Source: CAVPNY01 sp963706905
Lineage (GTDB): Bacteria > Chloroflexota > Anaerolineae > Anaerolineales > UBA4823
Direction: 5' to 3'
DNA length: 64,000 nucleotides
Assembly: GCA_963706905.1 (NCBI GenBank)
Contig: CAVPNY010000018.1
Span: 62,001 to 126,000, forward strand
The first letter of the stretch is position 1. Each line of letters begins with the position of its first letter. Made by a program: the position numbers and the translations under genes. Below are positions 54,639-62,418 of the stretch, in pieces. The notes under the pieces are model-generated. The model made no database searches and had not been told where the DNA came from. It saw only the letters and a program-made list of their open reading frames with translations.

Positions 54639-54830
54639 ATGAAAGTCCAAACCAGTCTCAAAGCAGGCGGTTTTGTCCAGGATGCCTGGAACGAGACCGG
54701 GCGCGCCGTGGGCAAAGCCGAAACCTTTGTGCAGAAAGCCAATTTCCAGGCTGAAAAATTGACCCGGGACGCCATGAGCAGTTCATCCAAACTTGCCAAT
54801 TGCGTTGCCTATACCTTCAATTGGCAATAG
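54639..54830 (+). CDS. short peptide with MKVQTSLKAGG leader
   Basis: 63 residues. The N-terminal MKVQTSLKAGG is the clearest double-glycine version of the leader shared with 41374, 48098 and 54296. The rest is a helical, Ala/Lys/Glu-rich core (AWNETGRAVGKAETFVQKAN) with one cysteine in KLANCVAYTFNWQ at the end. No strong ribosome site is visible, so it may depend on coupling to the repeat-peptide gene 58 bases upstream. Likely an export substrate of the same system. Confidence 0.72.
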   Translation: MKVQTSLKAGGFVQDAWNETGRAVGKAETFVQKANFQAEKLTRDAMSSSSKLANCVAYTFNWQ

Positions 54831-54857
54831 GTTTACTGGCTGCGTAGTATCCTAAAA

Positions 54858-54899
54858 AAAAACGAGGTTCTCTGCTCGTCAGTAGAGAACCTCGTTTTT
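54858..54899. terminator. bidirectional rho-independent terminator
   Basis: A 16-bp perfect stem AAAAACGAGGTTCTCT (54858-54873) with 54884-54899 is flanked by A and T runs. It ends the peptide genes on the plus strand and the MttB-like operon on the minus strand. Confidence 0.9.
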
Positions 54900-54914
54900 G
54901 GTTAATCACCGAAT

Positions 54915-56330
54915 TTATCCGCTCTCCAGTTCTTTCTTAGCTGCTTCCAGGATGATATCCAGCTCGCCTTCCTGTTCCAGGCTCAGGGGAGGAACCTCAT
55001 GAGTTGCCAGCAGATGCTCTGCCTTTGCCTGAGCCCGCTCGGACATTCCCTCATTTCCCTCCCGCTCCCAAACTTCCCAGGGACGCCGCTCGGCCAGCTC
55101 AGTGAGCAACACCTCCCCACCGCGTAAATAACGAACAGTGTGCTTCTGTCCCATGAAATTATGCGTGCCATTCATAGCAGCGGCGATTATATCGATTGCC
55201 AGGGCATCTGGCTCGGTGGAGAAGGAACGCCGTAGCCGGGCTACACTGGCAGCAATCTCGTTGTCGACCACCATCTGTGCGTAGCTTCCCATCACTCCCG
55301 CTTCCATCTCACCGATCCCAGATAGCTCATCAGCCCCCGCCAGGGCTGGGATGGCCGCGTTGAGCGCGCGCTCAAAGCCGTTCTGGACATCCAAAACGTG
55401 CGAATTCGTAGAGAACCCATACACATTGACCGGCAAGTGGTAATAATGGCCAATCTGGACGGTGCCCGCAGAAGCCAATCCCAGCTCCACCCCTCCCCAT
55501 ACCGATATACCTGTACGTGGTTCCATCATCGCCAGCCTGCCGCAGTAGATCACGGGCAGTCCGGGTCGAACGACCTGCGCCAGCACCAACGCAGCCAGCA
55601 CTTCGGCGTTCTGTTGAGTCAGCGCCCCGGCGATCGAGAATGGGGCGGTTGTCCCGGCAGTCGGGCAGGGCAATGGGGCGAAGGGGATACCCAGCCGGGC
55701 GATTTCAATAATTGCCGCTGAGGTGTTATCCGGGAAAAATAATGGGCTGACCGGAGAGACGCTGAGTGAGAGCACTTCCGACGGCGGTCCGATCACTTCA
55801 GCCATGCTCACAACACAGCGCACCTCAGCTGCGTTTTGCACACCCGGCCCCTGCAGCGGTTTGGTGGTGAATGGCAAGCTATGACGGTACATTGCCAGCG
55901 ACATCAGTGCATGGGGTGCATCCGTGGGGGTGAAGAAAGGTGTGACGGTGGTCTCGTTCTCCAGGGCGTCGAGCAGTCGGGTGCTGTCACGCACATCCTG
56001 CAGTACAGCCTGGCGTTTCTTTCCGCTGCCTGCATCATACACATCCCGCGCCCCGCCCAGGTTGTGCCAGTGCAAATTCCCGTCCCCCAGGGTGCGGCTT
56101 ATCCCTCCCCGGCCGCGGATCGTCACGGTCCTGGGCGCCTGGGCGATTGACTGCTCAATCAGTCCGGGCGGCAGCAGGACGCGCCCTTGCTGCAGGATTG
56201 CCCCTGCTGCCTGAAGGAGTCTTCGCCCCTCAGGATGAGTCAGGATCACCCCTGTTTCATTCAATACGCGCAATGTGGCTTCGTGGATCGCCTTAAGCTG
56301 ATCCTCGTCAAACAAGCTCAGCCGGATCAT
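54915..56330 (-). CDS. trimethylamine-methyltransferase (MttB) superfamily protein, non-pyrrolysine type
   Basis: A 471-residue COG5598 protein with GRGGISRTLGDGNLHWHNLG, MEPRTGISVWGGVELGLAS, NGFERALNAAIPALAGADE and LAIDIIAAAMNGTHNFMGQKHT. No in-frame TAG interrupts it, so it belongs to the MtgB-like branch that demethylates quaternary amines such as glycine betaine with a corrinoid protein, rather than to true MttB. No corrinoid protein or reactivase gene lies nearby. It ends the dipeptide-type ABC operon, hinting that the imported solute is a methylated amine or a peptide-like derivative (inference). The start has GGGAGA 4 bases upstream. Confidence 0.88.
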   Translation of the reverse strand: MIRLSLFDEDQLKAIHEATLRVLNETGVILTHPEGRRLLQAAGAILQQGRVLLPPGLIEQSIAQAPRTVTIRGRGGISRTLGDGNLHWHNLGGARDVYDAGSGKKRQAVLQDVRDSTRLLDALENETTVTPFFTPTDAPHALMSLAMYRHSLPFTTKPLQGPGVQNAAEVRCVVSMAEVIGPPSEVLSLSVSPVSPLFFPDNTSAAIIEIARLGIPFAPLPCPTAGTTAPFSIAGALTQQNAEVLAALVLAQVVRPGLPVIYCGRLAMMEPRTGISVWGGVELGLASAGTVQIGHYYHLPVNVYGFSTNSHVLDVQNGFERALNAAIPALAGADELSGIGEMEAGVMGSYAQMVVDNEIAASVARLRRSFSTEPDALAIDIIAAAMNGTHNFMGQKHTVRYLRGGEVLLTELAERRPWEVWEREGNEGMSERAQAKAEHLLATHEVPPLSLEQEGELDIILEAAKKELESG

Positions 56331-56347
56331 TTTGTCTCCCTAAATTG

Positions 56348-57355
56348 TTAAACCAGATGGCAGGCGACCCAATGCCCGGGGTTGAGCTCGCGCCATTCCG
56401 GCTCTTGCTGCGAGCAAATCTCTTGGGCAATGGGACAGCGCGGGTGGAAGCGGCAGCCGGAGGGTACGTTTATCGGGCTGGGGACGTCGCCGGGCAGGAT
56501 GGTGCGCTGGCGCTGACGACTCAGCTTTGGGTCGGGGACAGGCACTGCTGAGAGCAGCGCCTGGGAGTAAGGATGCAAAGGATTCTCGTACAGCTCGTTG
56601 CGATCAGTGAGCTCAACGATGACCCCCAGGTACATCACCGCCACCCGATCGCAGATATGCCGCACCATGCTCAGGTCGTGGGCGATGAACAGGTAGGTCA
56701 GAGTAAACTCATCCTGCAGATCTTCCAACAGGTTGACAACCTGAGCCTGGATGGAGACATCCAGGGCAGAGATCGGCTCGTCGCAAACGATAAACTCCGG
56801 ATTGACAGCCAGGGCGCGGGCGACGCCGATGCGCTGGCGCTGCCCGCCGGAGAACTCGTGCGGGAAACGGTTGATCAGGCGCGGGCTGAGCCCAACCTTC
56901 AGCATCAGCTCGTGGACACGTTCATCGCGCGCTTTAACATCCGGAAGCAGCTTGTGGACGCGCAGCGGCTCGCCGATAATAGCGCTCACCGTCCAGCGCG
57001 GGTTGAGCGAGGCATAGGGGTCCTGGAAGATCATCTGTGCTTTGCGGCGCAGGCGTTTTATATGCTCATTGTCGGCATGTTCCAACGAGATGCCAGCTAT
57101 CATCACCGATCCCGAGGTGATCGGATAAAGCCCCAGGATGGTGCGCCCGGCAGTTGTCTTACCGCAACCGCTCTCACCTACCAGACCCAGGGTTTCCCCT
57201 TTCCGGATGTCAAAGGTGATGCCGTCCACAGCCTTGACTGAGCCAACTTCTTTCTCGAAGATCAGCCCCTGTCGGATGGGAAAATGCTTTTTTAGCTGCT
57301 GAACCTGAATCAGCGGTTGGTCTTTTTCGACGGGCGTAGGTGGGGGGACAGCCAA
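56348..57355 (-). CDS. oligopeptide/dipeptide ABC importer ATPase (DppF-like)
   Basis: 335 residues. It has Walker A GESGCGKTTAGRTIL, signature FSGGQRQRIGVARAL, Walker B FIVCDEPISALD and the C-terminal oligo_HPY region (LYENPLHPYSQALLSAVPVPD) that is diagnostic for peptide/nickel importers. The Cys-bearing end GCRFHPRCPIAQEIC may bind a 4Fe-4S cluster as in DppF relatives. The start is TTG at 57355 with AGGAGA 7 bases upstream. It partners with the DppD-like ATPase encoded upstream. Confidence 0.95.
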   Translation of the reverse strand: MAVPPPTPVEKDQPLIQVQQLKKHFPIRQGLIFEKEVGSVKAVDGITFDIRKGETLGLVGESGCGKTTAGRTILGLYPITSGSVMIAGISLEHADNEHIKRLRRKAQMIFQDPYASLNPRWTVSAIIGEPLRVHKLLPDVKARDERVHELMLKVGLSPRLINRFPHEFSGGQRQRIGVARALAVNPEFIVCDEPISALDVSIQAQVVNLLEDLQDEFTLTYLFIAHDLSMVRHICDRVAVMYLGVIVELTDRNELYENPLHPYSQALLSAVPVPDPKLSRQRQRTILPGDVPSPINVPSGCRFHPRCPIAQEICSQQEPEWRELNPGHWVACHLV

Positions 57356-57373
57356 GACTGATCTCCTGAGGAA

Positions 57374-58369
57374 TTAGCGTGGCTTACCGGTGGTCACATC
57401 GATCCAGCAGGCAGCCTGATGATGGTTCCCTGCTACCTGGATCAAAGGCGGCATTTCCTCCCGGCAGTGGTCGAATACCAGCTCGCAACGGGCGGCGAAG
57501 GGGCAGCCTTTGGGCGCAACCAGCAGGTTGGGCGGCGCGCCGGGGATAGAGCGCAGGCGGCGATCCCGGCGGCGGTCAACGCGCGGCAAGGCGTCGAGGA
57601 GTGCTAACGTATAAGGATGGCGCGGGTCATCGTACAGGTCATCTACTACAGCTTCTTCGACGATAAAACCGGCATACATCACCAGGACGCGCTCAGCGAT
57701 TTCAGCCACCACACCCAGGTCATGGGTGATCCAGATCACAGCCATATTAAATTGCTCTCGGATAGCCTGGACCAGCTCGACGATCTGAGCCTGGATGGTC
57801 ACATCCAGGGCAGTGGTGGGCTCATCTGCGATCAGAATGGAGGGCATACAGGACAAAGCCATGGCGATCATGGCGCGCTGGCGCATCCCGCCCGAGAATT
57901 GGTGGGGGTATTCGGTAAGGCGCCGGGCAGGGTCGGGGATGCCCACCTTTTCGAGCATCTCGATACTGCGCTTTTGGATCTCATCCTTGCTCAATCCCAG
58001 GTGCACCCGTTGCGTCTCGCCGAGCTGGCGTCCAACGGTCAACACCGGGTTCAGGGCAGTCATGGGATCCTGAAAGACCATGGCGATGTCCTTGCCACGT
58101 AGCTGCTCCATCTCCTGCTCGGTTAATTTGAACAGGTCCTGCTCATTGTAGAACGCCTGCCCGCTGGCGATCTCGCCGGGTGGGATGGGGATCAGACCCA
58201 TGATGGACAGCATGGTCACCGATTTCCCACAACCGCTTTCACCCACTAACGCGATCGTCTCACCATGATTTAAGTGGAAAGAAACGCCATTGACGGCGTA
58301 GACTGTGCCTTCGGCAATGTGGAAGCGAGTGCGCAGATCTTTGACCTCTAAAATTGGATCCGGGTCCAT
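57374..58369 (-). CDS. oligopeptide/dipeptide ABC importer ATPase (DppD-like)
   Basis: 331 residues from the ATG at 58369 (MDPDPILEV); a longer frame reaches 58417 but would overlap the permease gene. It has Walker A GESGCGKSVTMLSI, signature FSGGMRQRAMIAMAL, Walker B ILIADEPTTALDVT and the oligo_HPY motif DDPRHPYTLALLDALPRVD. The C-terminal GCPFAARCELVFDHC carries the cysteine cluster. AAAAGGAC lies 12 bases before the start. It forms the ATPase heterodimer with the DppF-like protein. Confidence 0.94.
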   Translation of the reverse strand: MDPDPILEVKDLRTRFHIAEGTVYAVNGVSFHLNHGETIALVGESGCGKSVTMLSIMGLIPIPPGEIASGQAFYNEQDLFKLTEQEMEQLRGKDIAMVFQDPMTALNPVLTVGRQLGETQRVHLGLSKDEIQKRSIEMLEKVGIPDPARRLTEYPHQFSGGMRQRAMIAMALSCMPSILIADEPTTALDVTIQAQIVELVQAIREQFNMAVIWITHDLGVVAEIAERVLVMYAGFIVEEAVVDDLYDDPRHPYTLALLDALPRVDRRRDRRLRSIPGAPPNLLVAPKGCPFAARCELVFDHCREEMPPLIQVAGNHHQAACWIDVTTGKPR

Positions 58370-58385
58370 GGGCAGCGCTGTCCTT

Positions 58386-59348
58386 TTAGATAGCCCGGCT
58401 GTGCGGGTCGAGCGCATCGCGCAACCCGTCGCCCAGGAAATTAATGCTCAGCACGATCAGGGCAATTAACATCCCGGGGAAAAACCACAGCCACCAGGCA
58501 GTATCAATATAGTTATAAGCCCCCTCCAGCATATTACCCCAGGTGGCGGTTGGTGGGCGTACTCCCAGACCCAGGAAGCTGATATAGGCTTCCAGGGTGA
58601 TGGCAGCGGCTACACTCAGCGTAGCTGAGACGATGATGGGGGCAGTGCAGTTGGGAAGAACATGGCGAAAAATAATATCGCGCGTGGAGGTGCCCGTGGC
58701 ACGCGCTGCCAGGATGAAGTCATTTTCTTTTACTGAGAGAAACTGCGCCCGCACAATGCGCGCCAGGTAGGGCCAGCTGGTGATGGCGATCACAAAAACA
58801 ATCACCACAACGCTGCCGCTGAAGGTGCGGCCCAAGAACTTAATGTTTGGGATGGATTGGGCGAAATAGCGCGCCATCACCAGCAGCAGGAAAATTTGTG
58901 GAATCACCAGCACCGCCTCGGTGAAGCGCATTAGTACACTGTCCAACTTGCCGCCGAAATAGCCTGCCAGCGCGCCGATGCTGACCCCAATAAAAACTTC
59001 AACCAGCATAGCGGTTAAACCGATAATGATGGATATCTGCCCACCATAGATGGTGCGGGCCAGGATATCCCGCCCGATCGTATCGGTTCCAAAAGGATGC
59101 TCCCGGGAAGGCGCCTGTAAACGAGCGCCAGTCTCGGTGCGGTTGGAGTAGGCCTCGCTGAAAACCAGCATGCCTGCGAAGGCGTAGATCACAATCAGAA
59201 CCAAGACTACCGCACCGAAGATCGCCATCTTGTGCCGGCGAAAACGGCGCCAGGTGAGCTGCACCAGCGTCAGCGGTGGTGTTTCCAGCTCGTCGGGCGT
59301 CAGGCTGGCAATCCCTGGTGTGGGGGGTTTTAGGGTGGATTCGGCCAT
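58386..59348 (-). CDS. dipeptide ABC importer permease (DppC-like)
   Basis: 320 residues. A cytoplasmic N terminus with the LTWRRFRRHKMAIFGA motif of the OppC_N region is followed by about six membrane segments and the EAA loop REHPFGTDTIGRDILARTIYGG and ARATGTSTRDIIFRHVLPN. It ends GLRDALDPHSRAI. It pairs with the DppB-like permease encoded 12 bases upstream. Ordinary length and composition. Confidence 0.95.
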   Translation of the reverse strand: MAESTLKPPTPGIASLTPDELETPPLTLVQLTWRRFRRHKMAIFGAVVLVLIVIYAFAGMLVFSEAYSNRTETGARLQAPSREHPFGTDTIGRDILARTIYGGQISIIIGLTAMLVEVFIGVSIGALAGYFGGKLDSVLMRFTEAVLVIPQIFLLLVMARYFAQSIPNIKFLGRTFSGSVVVIVFVIAITSWPYLARIVRAQFLSVKENDFILAARATGTSTRDIIFRHVLPNCTAPIIVSATLSVAAAITLEAYISFLGLGVRPPTATWGNMLEGAYNYIDTAWWLWFFPGMLIALIVLSINFLGDGLRDALDPHSRAI

Positions 59349-59359
59349 GTTTTTTCATA

Positions 59360-60391
59360 TTATTTATAGCGGATGCGAGGGTCCAACCAGGCGTAGGTCA
59401 CATCGGCGAGAATCTGGAAGACGATCACGGCCACCGCGATCATCATCATGATCCCCATCACCACCGCAGTATCCGAGCGTTCAACATGATCCAGAAACAG
59501 GCGCCCCATCCCAGGCCAGCCAAAAATGCGCTCGGTGACGATCGCTCCCCCCAGCAAGAAGGGCAGATCCAGGGCGACGATAGTCACGATCGGCAGGGCG
59601 GCATTTTTCAGGGCATGGATATAGACCACTTCCGGGCGAGGTAGCCCTTTGGCCTTGGCGGTGCGCACGTAATCCTGTCCCATGGATTCCAGCATCGTGC
59701 TGCGGATATAGCGGCTATAGCCGGCAATAAAACCAAAGGACAGCGTGGCTACTGGCAGGATCATGTGCCAGGCCACCTGGGCGGGGGTCTGCCCGACTCC
59801 TGGTTCAAACATGCCCACCGTGGGAAGGTACGGCAGCCCCCACCTCTTGAAGTTCACCGAGAAGATATACATCGTCAGCAGGGCAAAGAAGAACACCGGC
59901 ATCGAATAGAAAATAAAGGTCGTTGCTGTGATGATATTATCCGCGGTGGTATATTGGTGCAAAGCCGAGTAGATGCCGATCAGCAAGGCGAGCAGGATAA
60001 TCACTACTTCAGCGGTAACCATCAGGAGCAGAGTGTTAGCCAGGCGCTCGCCGATCACCTTGGTGACTGGCTGGCGGTTGACCAGCGAGATGCCCCAATC
60101 GCCGCGCAGTATGCCTTTCCGGGAGCCTGGGGTCTCTGCCACACCGTCTCCATCCATATCAGTCTTGGCCCAATCATTGCCGGCCAGCCAGTAAACATAC
60201 TGGACGATGATGGGTTTATCCAGCCCGAGTTGCCGCGCCAGGCGGATGCGGTCCTCGCTGCGGGTCACCTTGCGCCCGCCCATGGTGGCCAGCGGGTCAC
60301 CCATGTTCTGCATCAGGATGAACAGCACCAGGCTGATAAAAAAGAGCAGGGGGATGGCCTGCAGCAGCCGGCGGATGATGTAGCGGGTCAT
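59360..60391 (-). CDS. dipeptide ABC importer permease (DppB-like)
   Basis: 343 residues with the typical N terminus YIIRRLLQAIPLLFFISLVLF, five or six further membrane segments, and the EAA loop YVRTAKAKGLPRPEVVYIHAL. A 20-residue extracytoplasmic insertion holds TDMDGDGVAETPG, resembling a calcium-binding DxDGDG loop. The same type of loop occurs in the binding protein of this operon. A 13-bp hairpin separates it from the binding-protein gene. Confidence 0.94.
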   Translation of the reverse strand: MTRYIIRRLLQAIPLLFFISLVLFILMQNMGDPLATMGGRKVTRSEDRIRLARQLGLDKPIIVQYVYWLAGNDWAKTDMDGDGVAETPGSRKGILRGDWGISLVNRQPVTKVIGERLANTLLLMVTAEVVIILLALLIGIYSALHQYTTADNIITATTFIFYSMPVFFFALLTMYIFSVNFKRWGLPYLPTVGMFEPGVGQTPAQVAWHMILPVATLSFGFIAGYSRYIRSTMLESMGQDYVRTAKAKGLPRPEVVYIHALKNAALPIVTIVALDLPFLLGGAIVTERIFGWPGMGRLFLDHVERSDTAVVMGIMMMIAVAVIVFQILADVTYAWLDPRIRYK

Positions 60392-60405
60392 ATGCGCCTT
60401 TCAGA

Positions 60406-60442
60406 ACAGGTATGCAGGCGGGAATCCCACCTGCATACCTGT
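60406..60442 (-). promoter_or_regulatory. intercistronic hairpin after the binding-protein gene
   Basis: ACAGGTATGCAGG (60406-60418) pairs with 60430-60442 and an inner GGG/CCC. No T tract follows. It begins 11 bases after the binding-protein stop on the minus strand. It likely sets the ratio of binding protein to transporter, as for the BMP operon. Confidence 0.65.
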
Positions 60443-60453
60443 CTAGTTGGATC

Positions 60454-62160
60454 TTATTCGGTTACGTCCCATTCGGCAACATTGAAGAATGCGATGGCTC
60501 CAGACATCTTCACATTGATCATCCGGTCGCTGAATCCGAACAGGTCGGGGTCCTGCCACATGCCAATCCAGTAGGCTTGATCATAGATGTACCGCGTGAT
60601 CTCGAAGAAGGTTTGTTGGCGCTCATTGAAGTCAACCTGAGATTCTTGCTTTTTGAAGAGCGCCTCCAACTTCTCATCGCACATACCACTGGTGTTAACG
60701 CCAGCCGGATTTTCATCCGAAGGGATCTCAGAGCAACGCCATAACGAAGTATCGGGATCAGGGAAGTTAGGCGAGTCGGAGTATTGGATGATGTCCAACG
60801 AGAAGTTAGCCGACGGGCCGTCATCGGCGTAGCTGGAGAAAAACAGATCCGAGTCGTAAGCCTGTAGATCGATGCCGATGCCTACCGCAGCCAGGTCCTG
60901 TTGGGCGACTGCCTGGGTGTCCTGGCGCACCTCTCGCGTGGTGGTGCCGTATTTCAGCACTAGCTCGACGCCGTCTTTATCAACCGTGCCGTCCCCGTTG
61001 GTATCCTCCCACCCGGCTTCTTTTAACAGTGCTTTGGCCTTGTCCGGGTCAAATGGATAGGGGGTGATGGTTGGATCGACCCAGGGGGTGTTGTCCCAAT
61101 CGGAGGCAGCGACCTTGGTGCGATCCAGCAGCAGATCCTGCACCAGCGTCTGCCGGTCAAAACCATAGGCCAGCGCCTGGCGCACCCTGGCATCCTTCAG
61201 GGCGGGGTTGCCTTTTTCCGGATGCAGATTTAGATACCAGCCTTCGTTGTAACCGGAGAAGGAGTTCATGATTTTGATGCCGGCCTCTTCCAGCTGGGGC
61301 AGGTCGCTGTAAGCGAAGAAGGTGCCAACGTCGCCATCCCCGGCGACCAGGGCTGCGATCATCGAAGCATCATCTGGTACGAACTGGAAGAAAAGCTCGT
61401 CCAGCTTGGGGCGGCCCAGCCAGAAGTTGTCATTGGCAACAAAGCGGGCGAAACTGCCCGACTCCCATTCGTCGAAGACGAACGGACCGCAGCCCACAGT
61501 CGGGGCTGTGTTCCACTCGGCAGTGTCGATCGTACCTTCGGCCTCAAAGGCGGGCTGTAGCACATGGGCGGGGACAATGCTGATGCCGCTTGACCCGCTG
61601 AAGAGACTGGATAACCAGGGGGCGTACGGCTCGGTGAAGGTGGCTACCACGGTGCGTTCGTCGGGGGTTTCCAGCGACTCTATGATGTCATAGGGGGAAC
61701 GGGAAGCCACGGCATTGCCATCCGCCAGCAGCATATCGTAGGTGAACTTGAAATCAGCAGAGGTAATTGGCGTGCCGTCCGACCAGACGATATCGTCGCG
61801 CAGCTTCAGCGTGATGGTGCGCCCGTCTGCTGATATGCCTCCGTTTTCGGCGGATGGAATTTCGGTTACCAGGTTGGGGATGGGGCTGTTCTGGTCGTCA
61901 AACCACCAGGCCTGGCACATGTAGACGGGATAGAGGACGGAGACAAACCACATGTTGGTGTAGAGCGGGTTGAGGGTATCAAACTCCTGAGTCCAGATAA
62001 ATGTGACGACTTTCTTCTCAGCCGGCGGCGCTTCGGTCTCCGCCCCCGGTGCTTCTGTTGCTGGCTGGGTGGCCGGGGCGGCGGGCGCGCAGGCTGCCAA
62101 CAAAAAGCTCACAAGTACCAATAAGGATAACCAGCGTAATACACTCTTTCTCGGTGACAT
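60454..62160 (-). CDS. peptide/amine-binding lipoprotein (SBP_bac_5)
   Basis: 568 residues from the ATG at 62160 (GGAGGAGAACA upstream). The signal peptide ends at lipobox LLAAC. A Thr/Glu/Pro/Ala linker follows. The family 5 domain has the FTPLY-like segment FDTLNPLYTNMW, the GISADGRTITLKLRDDIVWSDG motif and a C-terminal DPDTSLWRCSE. A Ca-binding-like DTNGDGTVDKDG loop lies near residue 370. Family members bind peptides, nickel or other small polar solutes. First gene of the operon. The linked methyltransferase suggests an amine-containing ligand (inference). Confidence 0.94.
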   Translation of the reverse strand: MSPRKSVLRWLSLLVLVSFLLAACAPAAPATQPATEAPGAETEAPPAEKKVVTFIWTQEFDTLNPLYTNMWFVSVLYPVYMCQAWWFDDQNSPIPNLVTEIPSAENGGISADGRTITLKLRDDIVWSDGTPITSADFKFTYDMLLADGNAVASRSPYDIIESLETPDERTVVATFTEPYAPWLSSLFSGSSGISIVPAHVLQPAFEAEGTIDTAEWNTAPTVGCGPFVFDEWESGSFARFVANDNFWLGRPKLDELFFQFVPDDASMIAALVAGDGDVGTFFAYSDLPQLEEAGIKIMNSFSGYNEGWYLNLHPEKGNPALKDARVRQALAYGFDRQTLVQDLLLDRTKVAASDWDNTPWVDPTITPYPFDPDKAKALLKEAGWEDTNGDGTVDKDGVELVLKYGTTTREVRQDTQAVAQQDLAAVGIGIDLQAYDSDLFFSSYADDGPSANFSLDIIQYSDSPNFPDPDTSLWRCSEIPSDENPAGVNTSGMCDEKLEALFKKQESQVDFNERQQTFFEITRYIYDQAYWIGMWQDPDLFGFSDRMINVKMSGAIAFFNVAEWDVTE

Positions 62161-62418
62161 ATTGTTCTCCTCCAGTTGAAAGATCGCTAATACGGGTTGA
62201 TGCATTGCCGGGTATCCAACATCCGGGGTTCAATTGTGTGAAATTTAGATAGTCACCTCCCGAAGTCTTCAAACAAGGTCATCGTTATCGGATTGTGAAG
62301 TGCGTAGCGGTGGGTATGTATTCTTCTGTCCTATTTTCGCTTGATTCTTATCGAAGCATACATTAATATTATATATGATCTAAGCTTATCTAAATTAAGA
62401 AAAAATCGGAGTTTCAGC
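62161..62418. promoter_or_regulatory. divergent promoter region
   Basis: 258 bases between the importer operon (minus) and the deacylase gene (plus), without a gene. The part nearest the plus-strand gene is very AT-rich (ATTAATATTATATATG near 62360) and could hold its -10 box. No clear operator. Confidence 0.4.

Noticed and set aside
54915..56330. Pyrrolysine-containing MttB
   Set aside because: The frame is continuous without an in-frame TAG, and no pylTSBCD genes are in the window.
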